From Desarmillaria ectypa (lineage: Eukaryota; Basidiomycota; Agaricomycetes; Agaricales; Physalacriaceae): a DNA stretch of 64,000 nt. The position numbers and the translations under genes were made by a program. Below, one piece after another: positions 44,829 through 57,617 of this stretch; position 1 is the stretch's first letter; each line of letters begins with the position of its first letter. The notes beneath the pieces are model-generated. The model did no database searches, was not told where the DNA came from, and saw only the letters and a list, made by a program, of their open reading frames with translations. The DNA lies in assembly GCA_030407005.1 (NCBI GenBank), contig JAUDYN010000003.1, positions 1,302,001-1,366,000 of the forward strand, in the 5' to 3' direction.

Positions 44829-46012
44829 TCAGGTCTTGGCCAAGAATTTTCCAACTCCCTGGAAGGATATTAGCATCGAGAGGTAAGGAACAACAAGATA
44901 ATCACGTACCTCAAAGCAGGCTATCATGATTCCACATGCCGGTGCAATTTTAGCTATGCGCGGCGTAATTCCAGTGTACAAGGCTGCAGGTCCTTCTGTA
45001 CGTACGATCTGACTGAGAAGACCGACAATCGATGTAACTCTGGGCGCATCTGATGCCGCTCGCATAACCAGCGCTTGACGTCGGGTCTTGAGAACATCCA
45101 TTGGCGATGTTATCAGTGCGGCACCAGTTCCACTAACAGCACCACACAAAAATGCGATCCATGCGTTGTTTTGACCCTGCCGAGCAAACCCTTTCTTCAA
45201 GGTCTCGTAGCTAAACCAGTAAAAACCCGAAAACGGAACATCCCGCCATAAGGTAGGTCCAAGCCCCCTCCATAAACAGCGTGGACCTTTGGTCTTGACA
45301 AGCTGATGAATTGACGTAAGAACAGAACGTAGGGTATGAGGTTTATCTGGCGAGAGAGGTGTCGATTGTAGATTGGTCCGTATAAGTTCGAGTGGAGAAG
45401 CAACTGTAGATATTGTTGTACGAGCGAGTATTCCAGACATCAAAGGAACGATATTCTCATTCGGGATTATTGGCGGTAGCGCGACATTCAAGAGGTGGTC
45501 GTAAGTTAGCATGTATGCGGTTGAAGACGGAACCCCAATGACCCTGAGCTTCACATGAGATTCGCTGGCTAGCCAGATAGAAAGGCAACGTACAGTGTTG
45601 TTCCAGATCCCTTCCAGAGACCACGCAGACCTTCTGCCTTCCACACATGCTTCACTGCATCGTAGAATCCATTAACCCGTTCCGCCCTGAACACGCCGTT
45701 CTCCCAGACACAGACGAGTTCTTCCTCCGCAATGGGACGTGCTAACGACGATAGGTTTCTTACACACGGCCTATTGAGAGGTTGACAACATGTATTAGGC
45801 GGTGGCCGTACGAACAGAGGCTGGGAGCTAGGTCGCTGTGTTTGTAGCCGTGTTTTGACGACGTCAAATGGCGTCACTGATAATAAAATGAGCATAAAAG
45901 TTTTTAAGTATAATAAGATGATGCACTTACTAGTGAGTGCCGTCATTGTCGAGCCAGTAGCGGCGGCGGCGAGCTTTGCCTGGAATGGATCCAGGCCATT
46001 GTGGATGGACAT
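44829..46012 (-). CDS. MTM1: Mitochondrial carrier protein, MTM1/SLC25A39-40 type
   Basis: This inner-membrane carrier of the SLC25 family; Mtm1/SLC25A39-40 are tied to mitochondrial glutathione and to manganese/iron handling. The start at 46012 gives MSIHNGLDPFQAKLAAAATG, with a longer in-frame start at 46090. Three carrier repeats are visible by their signatures: VTPFDVVKTRLQTQRP, VASPLELIRTNLQSTPL and ITSPMDVLKTRRQALV (Px[D/E]xx[K/R]x[K/R] pattern). Between repeats 1 and 2 is the long insert typical of this group, with NTCCQPLNRPC and ELVCVWENG. VWKAEGLRGLWKGSGTTL and GPRCLWRGLGPTLWRDVPFS follow. A 51-nt stop-free intron at 44859-44909 separates MIACFE from GVGKFLAKT. Full length is about 360 aa. 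It is divergent from eIF4E. Confidence 0.88.
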
Positions 46013-46269
46013 GGGAGAGGAGCGGGAAAATGAACGAGTCAGACGTCCGTACTTTCCGTTTGTTTTATCAGATAATCCCTGGCAAGCCACGTCATGTGCC
46101 GGCCGCGGGGCATAAATTCGGCACCGGGGGGTTACCTGATTAAAAAATTTACAAATAAAAAATTATTGCAAAGTATCATCGTCCTCAACAACCACGTCTG
46201 TCATCGCTTTCATTTTGCACTTGCCACGTTCACAGTAGTGTTGAACAACATACCCAGTACTGACGCTCA

Positions 46270-47378
46270 ATGGCTTCTGCTCTTTCTGGTTCTTCTCTTG
46301 TCGCTTCGAGAGCTGCGCTCTCTGCTGCATTGGCTGATCAATCTGATGCCGTCGATGATTCACTGGAACCGGGAGAGATCCAGGAGGTCGACATGCAGGC
46401 TCAGGCCGAGGGTATCCGAACTGTGTTCAGTGATCCCACCAATTTCAATGTCAAGGTGTGCTCCGTCGTCTGCATTGCTGGCCTAATAGTTTTGACCCCA
46501 GTCTCACGCGACCTCGTTCTGTAGCACCCCCTCTACTCTCCCTGGACTCTTTGGTTCGACTCTCCAGCTACAAAAGGGCGGAATTTACCCCAAACACCCA
46601 TCTCTGCTTTTCCCCAGACGCCTGTGCCTCAGACACCCGGAGTGGCGGCGGCACAAGGTTGGATGGAAGATATCAAGCGAGTGATCAGTTTTGACAGTGT
46701 CGAGGAATTTTGGGGGTACGTTCCGACCGTCGCTGTCTTGTGCCAATGCTGACAAAATCTCTCTAAAGCCTATATAATAACATTGTTGCGCCATCTTCGT
46801 TACCGCAGAAGGCGAACTACTATCTTTTCAAGGTCTGTCTCGGTTCTCCACACTATTCATAATCAACGTGTTGATGCTTTCCTCAGGAGGGAATTATCCC
46901 GGCGTGGGAGGATGAAGCTAACAAGAATGGTGGAAAATGGAGTATTCAGTTACCGCGAGATAAGAATCGAAACAACGTTGACAAAATGTGGCTTTATACA
47001 GTGCGTAGTAGCTCTTATATCTTTCTTTCTTCTCACTGTTTGTTCTTTCAGATGCTTGCCGCGATAGGAGAAACATTCGACCCCTTTCTGACCGAAGCTT
47101 CCAGCAATGGCACTCCACCAAACTCTTTGATCACTGGCGTTATTGTTTCCATCCGCCCACAATTTTATCGTATTTCCATATGGACGCGACTAGCTCCGTC
47201 TGCAGTGGATGAAGATGGGCTGAGGGCGCGGATTGAGGGAATAGGTCGACATTTCAAAACCAGTGTTCTCGGGTACCCTGAAGGGCAGAGACTGGCGGGT
47301 CCGTTGGCCACCGAGGTAGAATTTCTTTCGCACAAGGACTCGGAGAAGAAGGGCAAGGCAAAGAAAATTATTGTCTGA
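46270..47378 (+). CDS. Translation initiation factor eIF4E (cap-binding protein)
   Basis: eIF4E binds the mRNA 5' cap and recruits the translation machinery. The start at 46270 gives MASALSGSSLVASRAALSAA, a disordered N-terminus with DDSLEPGEIQEVD. Then come HPLYSPWTLWFDSPA, a Pro/Thr-rich insert (PQTPISAFPQTPVPQTPG), GWMEDIKRVISFDSVEEFWG, LYNNIVAPSSLPQKANYYLF, KEGIIPAWEDEANKNGGKWS and IQLPRDKNRNNVDKMWLYTM. WTLWF, FWGLYN, PAWED and GGKW include the two cap-stacking Trp and the eIF4G-contact Trp. Then ITGVIVSIRPQFYRISIWTR and FKTSVLGYPEGQRLAGPLAT. The insert near the first cap-binding loop is longer than in yeast, as in some fungal eIF4E. Five introns are visible. Confidence 0.92.
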
Positions 47379-47579
47379 TATTCAACTGGAAGAGCAGTTT
47401 GTTACGTTTTATTATATTTACATTTATCGATCAACTTAGTGTAGAAAAAGCGATGAGCAAGGCACGTGTGATGACATGTTAATGACATCATTGGAGTCTG
47501 CTGCGGACCGCGCATTGCATTGGCTACTTGAACACCTTGCGTTGCCTACCTTCTGCCAACCTTTCTACCTTTTACTATC

Positions 47580-49275
47580 ATGCCCGTTCCAGGTTTCTTA
47601 CAATCTTTCGCAGACAAGGCTCAGTCTGCTATCAAAGATTCGTCTCTTGCCCAGCATCTACCAAGTCAGTATCGTCCAGGCAGCCCTGATACCAGCGCCC
47701 AGCCATCTGCCAATGAAGCCGCGTCTGCTGGCCACAAGTCTCACACTTTAGAGGCAATCCAGTACCAGTTACGTAGTTTCGGTCAGCAATACAGGTATTT
47801 TGGTGCCCTCTATTTGTTCATCAGAATTTGATCTCGGTTCTAGTTCGACTTCACCAGTACAGAAGATCATCACCACCGAAAAGGGTGTTGCGATTGACTT
47901 TGATAGTGTATCCAGAGACTCAAAGACACAGAGTAAAGAACTCTACACTTGGGGTCAATCAGAACTCGACGACGTGAAAGATGGTATGTCACCGCACCAT
48001 GTCTCAGTTCCTGATACTGACACATTTTGTATTCAGTGACTGACCGCCTTGCTTACCTTAACTTTGTTCAAGGTTCACTTGCCAGCTCTATCGCGGTGAA
48101 GTTGGACGCCGCCCGAGCGCCACTGAAGCAACTTCGTGATGCCGAGGCTGCTCTCACACCTCGCCGGAACATCCGCGCCGGGCTGCAAAATCAGCTCGCA
48201 AGGCTCGAACATGACAACCAAAAAGGCATGGAGAAGAAGATTAGCGAACTCAAGGATCAGATCAGGAAAGCCGAATCCGACGATCAACCGCAAGAGAGAG
48301 AAGTCGAGCTCTTGAAGCGAAAGGCTATCCGCGAGAGTGAACAAGCCAAATGGGATGCGATCCGCGAGGTATGCCTGTCATTTGTCAGGATTCCTTTACT
48401 TGCGGCTAAATCGATAGTTGTAGTACGGCGAAAAACTTGTTCTGTTGTCACAAGCTGCAAATCCCGTCATTGCGGTGTTACCCACCCTTCCGCCCACTGA
48501 ATCATCTCCATACACAGGTGCCCAAGCCACAGGTGCTGCGCGTGCTTCGCTGCAACGTGCCCTTGATAATTATAAGACTGGACACATTAATCTTCCGCCT
48601 CAAGTTGCGGGATCTGACCTCAGTCGATCCGACACTCAAAGCTTTGGTGAAAGCCATGCTAGTGAGCTATCCAGTATGTCCACCGACGTCGCTGGCGCCA
48701 CTATTCCTGGTATCCCAATATCGCCGCCGTTGAACGCGACCAAGGATTCTTCACAGGCAGCTTCCGAAACCACGAAGACATACGCCCCTCCGTCTTCCCC
48801 TCCTCCAATCAACCCGACCAACTTGAATCTTTCACCAACACCTATTCCTTTCTCTGGTGGTTCTTCATTTACGTCCCCCAGTGTCCCATCGGACTCATCC
48901 AAGTTACCTCCGATCACGCCTACCGTAGCAGAAACGGGGGTACCCGTGGCTACCGGCAAATCGGGACCTGGACCCGCAAGCGGTTCCTTACATGACATTA
49001 AGACTTCGTCTTCGTCAGGCGGTGATGGTAAATTTGAATCTGCTGAAGAGGAAAAGAGACGCCTTGCTGCTATGTATTCTCAGGCACACAATACGTCACC
49101 TGCATCACAACCAGTGGCTTCTACATCTGAAAGTGCTGAGGAGGAAAAGAAGAGGCTGGAAAGGGAGGAAAGAGAGAGAAATTTGAAGGAAGGTGGGAAC
49201 CGCGGACCGACTGGGAGGGGAGACAGTAACACCAGGAAGGATGATGACGAGTTGCCGCCATACCAGGACATTTGA
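47580..49275 (+). CDS. PIL1: Eisosome component Pil1/Lsp1-type BAR-like protein
   Basis: Pil1 proteins form curved scaffolds under plasma-membrane furrows (eisosomes). The start at 47580 gives MPVPGFLQSFADKAQSAIKD, the membrane-binding N-terminus. Then TLEAIQYQLRSFGQQY, SPVQKIITTEKGVAIDFDSV, SKELYTWGQSELDDVKDVTD, RLAYLNFVQGSLASSIAVKL, DAARAPLKQLRDAEAALTPR, RNIRAGLQNQLARLEHDNQK, EVELLKRKAIRESEQAKWDA, EYGEKLVLLSQAANPVIAVL and YTGAQATGAARASLQRALDN make up the long helical BAR-like domain. The C-terminal ~270 residues are Ser/Pro-rich, with two near-copies of SAEEEKRRLAAMYSQ/SAEEEKKRLEREER, ending DELPPYQDI. Introns are few and in the N-terminal half. Confidence 0.92.
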
Positions 49276-49681
49276 TTGCGTTGTTCTTACATGCGGATTG
49301 TATTTGTATAAGCATAAGGATCTGTGGGTATTGTGATAACAATGAATGTACCAAGTATCATGCCGTGTACATACGATCTCTTCCTATATTTCTAATCCCG
49401 GTGTTCAATTCAATTAACTACTTCGTCGTAAGGTGGCGCTCACATAACTCTTCTCCACATGCTACCCAAAAAAGGCCTGGTGAAAGGAAGGGTGGGCGAG
49501 GATATATCGAAGTCTGACGTTATGGCACTTGGTTGTAGTTATGACTCGGACGCCTCAGCGTTAGAATGCTAAGAAAGGTTACGGATTAGATGGCCCTGTC
49601 TGGCCCCCGGGATAAGGTAGTATACAAAGTAACAAAGTTGCAGATACGAAAGCGAAAAAAAAGATAACGACATCGCGAGTG
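49276..49681. other. Convergent 3' region, no gene seen
   Basis: About 405 bp between the Pil1 gene and the next minus-strand gene. A run of A (gcgaaaaaaaagataac) lies at about 49652-49668. No coding pattern is visible. Confidence 0.4.
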
Positions 49682-50925
49682 TCATACATTATCACTTCCA
49701 TTATTTGCGTATTCCGTTGCTCCCGATTCAGCTGAGTTTGGGTGACACTGCTTCAGTGCCGCGGCAGTAGCTTCCTTCTTGATGAGGGCATCGCGCAGGG
49801 ACAAGAACTATAGCAAGACGGGTGAGTGATAAGAGGAACCCGTGAGTAAAGAAATACCGACCCTGTGCTCCTCCGTCACGCGTTGGAGGTTAAGTTTTCG
49901 GGTCATATTTTCCATATGTACGAGCAGTGTCTAAGAGGAGCACAAGCACTGCTCGGAGAACAGTCCAGTAAACTCAAAGTTATGCAGACATACCCTTATG
50001 GAACGGCTACTAAGACCGCGATAATTAGAAACCCGTTCCAGAGCAACGGGTTGAGTGCCAGTGAGGTTGAGTTGCTCATGTAGATAGATTACATATCGTT
50101 CCAAGCATTCAAGGTAGTGCCTTTTCTTCTCGTGCGAGGAGATAGTGTCCCTACAAGGACTCAATAGTCAGCTCGGAGAAATACAGGCCGAGAGTATTGG
50201 GCTTACGGATCTGTCGGGGGAAACCCGATACTCCTCGCCATAGCCCGACGGCGAGCTTTCCTAGCGGTGTCAGCTTTGTCGGGACCAAATTCATGAGCAA
50301 AAGGTTCAGAGGCGGTAGAGGGTTGGTCGTTGAGGAGCTCACTGGGAGTGGGAAACGTTAAGAGAGGTTGACCGCAGCGGTTGTTATTGTGAAAATTAAT
50401 GAAGGGTTCGGAGGGAGGAGTTTCCAAAAGCACAGACGGTTGCAGAGGTATTAGTTCTTGATGACTGGGCTCGGGGAATGGCTCAAGGGGTGATACTGGA
50501 GAAAGCAGAGGCTGAGAAGAATAGCTGCCGAGCTGTGGATACGATGGTCCAGGCTGAGAGGATGTATCTTGAATGGGGTAAGTCCCCGTTTGGACATCAG
50601 GATAAAGCAGTGACGATGGGCGGGGAAGAGGAACTGGAGCATGAAGCGGTATAACTACCGGCAACGCGACGTCGGGAGTATACGACGTGGGCCAATATGG
50701 TGCAGAACCCTCAGTTTTTGGGTAGAACTCAACGGGCGAATATGAATATGCCTCTGGCCCAGAAGCTGGGGACGAATAGCTGGGGGTACGAGGACCATCG
50801 CTATCTGAAGACGACGCGTACACGCCCTGTAACGACAAATAAGAATAAGATAAATGGGAAAAAGGGAAGCTTACCAATGCGTCGTAGTGGTACTGTGAGT
50901 CGGTGTATGCCTCTGAGAAAGACAT
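49682..50925 (-). CDS. Putative DNA-binding regulator with basic region and helical segment
   Basis: The start at 50925 gives MSFSEAYTDSQYHYDAL, followed by a Ser/Pro/Tyr-rich region of about 170 residues (SSPASGPEAYSYSPVEFYP). Then comes a conserved-looking part: ARKARRRAMARSIGFPPTDP, DTISSHEKKRHYLECLERYV, IYLHEQLNLTGTQPVALERV, SNYRGLSSRSIR, LLVHMENMTRKLNLQRVTEE and FLSLRDALIKKEATAAALKQ, ending GSDNV. RKARRRAMARSIGF is strongly basic, and the following helices with LECLERYVIYLHEQL have a leucine spacing that suggests dimerisation. The layout resembles a basidiomycete bHLH- or bZIP-like regulator, but I cannot name a family. Exon joins after 50190 are inferred from phase. Confidence 0.6.
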
Positions 50926-51916
50926 GGAAGTATTAAGATGATAGACGAAACGGAGATGTATTTATATAAGCCAAAGCTCGGGGAGAAAAAAAAATACAAA
51001 AGGACAAAGAATTATTTTGATATTGCTTATTTCGGATTGAGTATAGACGAATATTTGGGGCCAGGATATAAAGTCGCGAAAACATCAGTGAACTGCGATC
51101 GAGAGTAGCCTGATTTAGTAATTTGTGTTCCTTGTCCGGTGTAAAAGGGTACAAGTCGGTGTCGGCTGCAAACGCCAACGACCCTAAAAATAACCCAACA
51201 ACTCTTTAAATTCACAAAATCATTAAATTGAAATGCGCTTCATTCAAAAAGATCCAGATTCCACGATCCTATCCGTAATACTGGGTTAATTCGAATTTCG
51301 GTTGCCTGCGAAATATTAGGCTTTAACGACGCGGGCGGCGTATCAGAGTTCCCCAGTTCTAGATAGCTCAATAGTCATTTTTCTATCCTGGCCTGGGAAT
51401 GAGGACAAAGTTATTGCGCGCTGGAGAAAAAATGACGATTTGTGACACGATCCGGTGTTGGCACGACGGCGGTCATATTCTTAGAGCGGATAGAAGATGG
51501 GCGGGCCATGTCCGCTTGTCAGAGGGAAACTGAGCGATTCGTGTCTTCATTCAACTTGATTACAAGTCGAGTTCCCGCGCTGCAACCGGCTGCCAGCTGA
51601 AAGAACCCTCAGAATTCGAAGCAAGTCTATCCTTGGATCTCCCAACAGAACAGGTACTCTTGTCTTTCCTTATGTTTTCCTGGACAAGTCTGCTCGGTTA
51701 GCTCGTTTCTATCACTGGGAAAAAGGTCCGATCACTCACCGCTATTACTCTCAACTCTAGCTCTAGGTAGAAATACAATCACCGTGGTGATCTACCTTTT
51801 TCCCCCTTGGACAGGCTTCCAGTCCTTCTAATTAATACATCTTTTTACCGTCACTTTCACCTGGCCCCATATATATCGTCGGGTTCTCGGTCGTTCGTAC
51901 ATCTCTCTCTCTTACC
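50926..51916. other. Long intergenic region between two divergent genes, no gene seen
   Basis: About 990 bp, the longest stretch without a gene together with 52687-53643. AT-rich near 50980-51060 and 51180-51250. From 51640 to 51910 the plus strand is pyrimidine-rich (tttttcccccttgg near 51798, atctctctctctt before the ATG), which fits a core promoter for the gene at 51917. A long promoter would suit the putative regulator on the left. No RNA gene is recognised. Confidence 0.4.
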
Positions 51917-52686
51917 ATGGCCACTCAGATTTCTCAGTCCAGCTCTCAATCTGAAGGTTCTCCTTCTGCGTATCTACCCTTCCCTGCGCTCGCACCTATC
52001 ATGGCCCATGAGCTGCAGTATCCCGACCACCCGTCATCTCAGCCCAAACAATGTTCCGCTTCCGGAATGATTGCACACCCATATGCTCGTCTGTACGCCA
52101 AAAAAGAAGAGGGCAAACGTCGCAAGATATGGAACCACGCCCTTGAAAAACCTCTTTTCAGTGCATACGAATTGTAAGTCGTTCTTTGTGTTCCTAGTCA
52201 CAGCGGAACTTATTCGCTTCTCCTTCCAGGTCCACCCTGGGAGCCCCCCATCGACGGACAATATACATGGCAAGCCTTGAGGCCCACATCGATCGCTTGC
52301 ATGCCCAGCTCCTTAGGTCGGTCATGTCATCCCTTGATAAATTCGTTTTCTCTGACGCCGTGTTTCAAGTCTCGGGTTTTGGCCGGTTGGCTTCGATGAG
52401 CTAGAATCATTCAAAGGCTTGAATTCAAAAACGGCAAAGGTTCGTTCTTTTACCTAAGAGCAAAACACCAGGTGACACCATCCCCTGATTTTCAGAGCAT
52501 GGTGTCGGGTCTTCAGTACGATGCATCAATAGCGAAGCTCAAGTTGCTCGAACTAGAGCGCGCGGTCAGTCTCGATGTCCGGAAATTAATTCTCGTTACC
52601 CTAACACCTTGCCGATGCAGAACAATGCCCTAGTTCGTACTTTAGACCGTTCAGACGTGCCCGAACCCTATTCTGGAGAAATTTGA
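51917..52686 (+). CDS. Small conserved fungal protein, function unknown
   Basis: The start at 51917 gives MATQISQSSSQSEGSPSAYL. Then come HPYARLYAKKEEGKRRKIWN, HALEKPLFSAYELSTLGAPH, RRTIYMASLEAHIDRLHAQL, SLGFWPVGFDELESFKGLNS, KTAKSMVSGLQYDASIAKLK and LLELERANNAL, ending PEPYSGEI. Four introns give this reading; for the third, acceptor ttcaag before TCTCGGG keeps frame while a nearer alternative does not. RKIWNHALEK and MASLEAHIDRLHAQLL suggest a basic helix leading to a coiled coil, with FDELESFKGLNSKTAKSMVS a second conserved block. Similar hypothetical proteins occur in Agaricomycetes, to my memory. About 180 aa; no signal peptide or helix for membrane insertion. Confidence 0.68.
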
Positions 52687-53643
52687 CCACCTGCATCAAT
52701 CTGAAAAGTAAGACTCAACGGAATACTCGCATCCTTGTATCATATCCATTCAAAATAAAATTTTGTTATTGACACCTATAATTCATGAGCGAGAGACCAC
52801 TGTATTAACCGATACTAACAAGTTTCCAATGGTATTCTCACAAGATACGGAGAGATCCTGTCATTTCCCAGCCACAATGTAACCTGACGCATGGAAAGGG
52901 ACGCCATCATGCCATTTAGTAGATCGACAACACATACAAGGAAAGAACTCGCTGCGATGTACGATTGTATTCACTCGCGTGCTCATCCTAGCAAGAACAA
53001 GAACTAGTTCTTCTTGGACAAAAAAAAAACGGTGGCGATTTAGGGTTAGACATGGTAAGGGGTGAGAGCAGTCCTTCCCGCGAATGTGTCTGAGCCTACC
53101 TTTTATGGAGCTCGAATCTCTGACCTATCACAGTCGAACGTGAGCCGTACGTACATTGCGCGTCCGTACGTGCATGGGCCGGTTATCCGAGGTCGCGAGT
53201 CATCTTGAAGCTTTCGAGGGAGAAGCATGAAACAATGGCATAGATCACCGGGACCACCTCATGACGCTCAAATAAGTCCAGAGAAGGTAAAGTGAGATTA
53301 AGCGCCAGGAGTACCGTATACACTCAATACTAAAATAGGCATTCGGAGGGTCGTTACAGAGTGTAATTGCTTCTATGTCGCAATCATTGTCTATCGGATG
53401 GCAGACGTTGGGGCCGAATATCTGCATGTGTCCAGAGGGGTTAAGACCTAAATCTGACACGGAGGTACGAAGGAAACGAAAGACAAAATGATGAGGATTG
53501 TGATATACAAGGCAAAAAGAATGAAAACGTCACGTATGCTCGTTCCCCCAGTTTCCCAAACAGATGTAGCATGTTTGATGGGCTCGACTAACTTCTCTAA
53601 CATAAGTCGTCATCAGCAAAGTGGGTAGAGACGTAGAATTCGG
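52687..53643. other. Long intergenic region holding only a possible gene remnant
   Basis: About 955 bp between two gene ends. A run of nine or ten A at about 53022-53031, and two copies of ccgtacgt 27 bp apart near 53144 and 53165. The only open frame of interest is on the minus strand at about 53340-53515; see the separate entry. Confidence 0.4.
53340..53515 (-). pseudogene. Orphan minus-strand open segment, possible gene remnant
   Basis: An open frame reads HHFVFRFLRTSVSDLGLNPS, GHMQIFGPNVCHPIDNDCDI and EAITLCNDPPNAYF before a TAG at the left. CHPIDNDCDIEAITLC has three regularly spaced cysteines and looks like real protein sequence rather than chance. No start codon with upstream splice support, and no second exon, could be found, so this may be a decayed gene or a short secreted-protein exon whose other exons I missed. 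I do not recognise the family. Confidence 0.25.
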
Positions 53644-54430
53644 TTACGGATTCTCATCGTCTTTGGCAACGAAGACATGCTTGCTCCGAGTTGCCACCTC
53701 CGTCATGCCTTTTCCACTCCCAGTAACTCCAACTATAGAAAAAGAATCGTGTGAGTATAAGGGAATAGATAAAGAGAATTGCGGTAAGACACCCACCTCG
53801 ACCAAGAGGGTTGTCGGGCGTTTTGAAGATACTGGTCCCGGCAACTCCAGCAATGTGCACCCCCTTCTTTTCTGACTTCTTCGCAAATTTTTGCCATGTC
53901 GCCTGTTTTTGGGTCTGCTCCTTGGCTTTGGCTGCCTTTGCCTCCAGCTTCTTCTCATTCTTCTTCTTCTTTCGCTCCCGCTCCTCCTCCTCCTGCTTGC
54001 TCAGCTTGCGTTTATTCGATATCGGTGCATTGTAGGTGAAGTTTGGGGGGAGTGATCTGACTTCAGATGCTTTCACCTGCTCTGTCGTGTTGTAACCCTT
54101 GAATACAATGCTGTAAACACGGTTGTCTGCGGAGCCCCCTACTGACGTTATCCTCGCTGGATACCAACCCCCATCGGCTGAGTATTTAGCCTGACACTCA
54201 TCGCCAGCAGTCCAAGTCTGCACAGGAGTAGCTGAGGAAGACTTTCGCGAAGACTCGACTTTCAATGAAGATGCTAGCTCAGCCTGGGCGATTGCGGTCT
54301 GCGTAAGTCCAATAAGCTCCTTCAGCTCCGAACGCAGTGCTTCGAGCTCTGCATTATCTGGGTCAGCAGAGAGTGCAACCTCAACTTGAGATAGCTGGAC
54401 TTGATATGTCTCTAGATCTGTTCTGTCCAT
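53644..54430 (-). CDS. Survival-of-motor-neuron-related splicing factor 30 (SPF30/SMNDC1-like), Tudor domain
   Basis: SPF30 is a nuclear protein that binds dimethylarginine on Sm proteins and helps tri-snRNP join the spliceosome. The start at 54430 gives MDRTDLETYQVQLSQVEVAL, then LEALRSELKELIGLTQTAIA. The Tudor domain reads WTAGDECQAKYSADGGWYPA, RITSVGGSADNRVYSIVFKG and YNTTEQVKASEVRSL; CQAKYSADGGWYPA and YNTTEQV carry the aromatic cage residues. A Lys/Glu-rich helix follows, then WQKFAKKSEKKGVHIAGVAG and SIFKTPDNPLGRVGVTGSGK, ending FVAKDDENP. The SIFKTPDNPxGRVGV(T)GSG block is diagnostic for SPF30. About 230-240 aa, with one intron near the C-terminus. Confidence 0.93.
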
Positions 54431-54574
54431 CGTCGAGAAGGAATGCGGTGAGAAATGGATGACGAGGGGTCTTTGTTTGGCTGTCAGAGGTGTGGCAAAT
54501 ATACTGAACACAGTAACTCCAAAAAGGGAATCTAAGTAATACTAGTACTAATGAGTTGGTCAACCAGAAGGCCT

Positions 54575-56491
<1,917 letters not shown>

Positions 56492-56668
56492 CCTTTAAAG
56501 TATCAAATTTTTCGATGAGGGAATGATAAGTCAAGTAGACGTTCAACAAATTTCTAACTGGACGGTGGTTTTGGAAAGAAAATCAGTACATTATGTCATA
56601 CAAGTGATTGACGAAGTTGGAACGGAAAATGCCGATTGTATCCTTTGTTCTCGTCCATTGCGGATGAT
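56492..56668. promoter_or_regulatory. Divergent region between RIO2 and NAA40
   Basis: About 180 bp if the NAA40 start near 56669 is right. It is AT-rich around 56492-56590. The NAA40 5' end is uncertain, so the true promoter may be shorter. Confidence 0.35.
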
Positions 56669-57557
56669 ATGTTGGCTGACGGTTCGAAGAGTGTTCAGGA
56701 TGCCAACACGGTGAGGAAACTATTTAATAAATGTCCGCTTTCCTGTTTTTGAACCTCTGATCAAGGCATCAGCGGCAGAATTGTCAAGAGCTTTCAGCAT
56801 ATCCGATTCTACGTATGTAGTATGCGATCGTGTGTCCACCTGCACAATATAAATCAACTTTCAACGTAGCTTCGAAGTATTTTCTTCCAGTGAACTATCC
56901 AAGCCACTTTGTGAGGATATATTTTCCATGTTAGAAACTAACATGCGGGACTTGTGCGTTACAGCCATGTATACCACCGAGTCTTCTGATGAAGGCTACA
57001 CTAGTTATTCACAATCTTCTTTTGGTTGGGATCCTGCTGGCAAATGGAAAGAAATGTTTGATCCTCTATCGCGGTTTATCGTAGCTCGGAGGCCGGACAC
57101 ACAGGCATTATCAGGGTACAGCATCTTCAGGTTCGAGCATGAAAACGACTTGGACATGCTCTACTGGTCGGCTTTCAATCTTCATCATTCGGGAATTTTG
57201 TTTACCAGGTCTTGTGTAGTTATGAACTCCAAGTATCAAATGCATCCCGACGCAATGGACTTGGACGTAAATTGATGGATCTCCTGGGCTCCATTGGCGA
57301 ATGTTGGCATATGCAGAAGATCATGCTCACCGTCTTTGAAGGTATGGGACCTATTAACTTGGGATTTTGTAACTAATCTTTTCCTTTTAGCAAATGAGGC
57401 TGCACTTGCGTTCTATTCTGCATTAGGGTAGCACTATCTTTCGAGTTACGGCGTACGATCTGACATAAACCACAGCTTTGTCGTGGACGAAACATCGCCG
57501 GACAGTGACGATGATGTCGACTATAAAATACTTTCGATGCGGCTTGGAAAACGCTGA
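56669..57557 (+). CDS. NAA40: N-alpha-acetyltransferase 40 (NatD), histone H4/H2A specific
   Basis: NatD acetylates the N-terminal Ser of histones H4 and H2A. The 5' exons are weak: a frame from ATG 56669 gives MLADGSKSVQDANT, joining ASAAELSRAFSISDST. Then FEVFSSSELSKPLCEDIFSM, LETNMRDL, SSFGWDPAGKWKEMFDPLSR, FIVARRPDTQALSGYSIFRF and EHENDLDMLYCYELQVSNAS. RRNGLGRKLMDLLGSIGECW is the acetyl-CoA loop (RxxGLG), followed by HMQKIMLTVFEANEAALAFY, SALG and FVVDETSPDSDDDVDYKILS, ending RLGKR. The join to YCYELQV uses an acceptor gtgtag at about 57220. GWDPxxKWKEM and YCYELQ are NAA40-specific. Length is about 220 aa. Confidence 0.85.
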
Positions 57558-57617
57558 ATGCTTTATGGTACCGGAAAGAAGCGAAGCCAGCTGGGGTACC
57601 CACATCGATGGTGATGC

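Noticed and set aside
53040..53050. Telomere-like ttagggttag
   Set aside because: A single partial unit in an intergenic region; no tandem array, so chance is sufficient.
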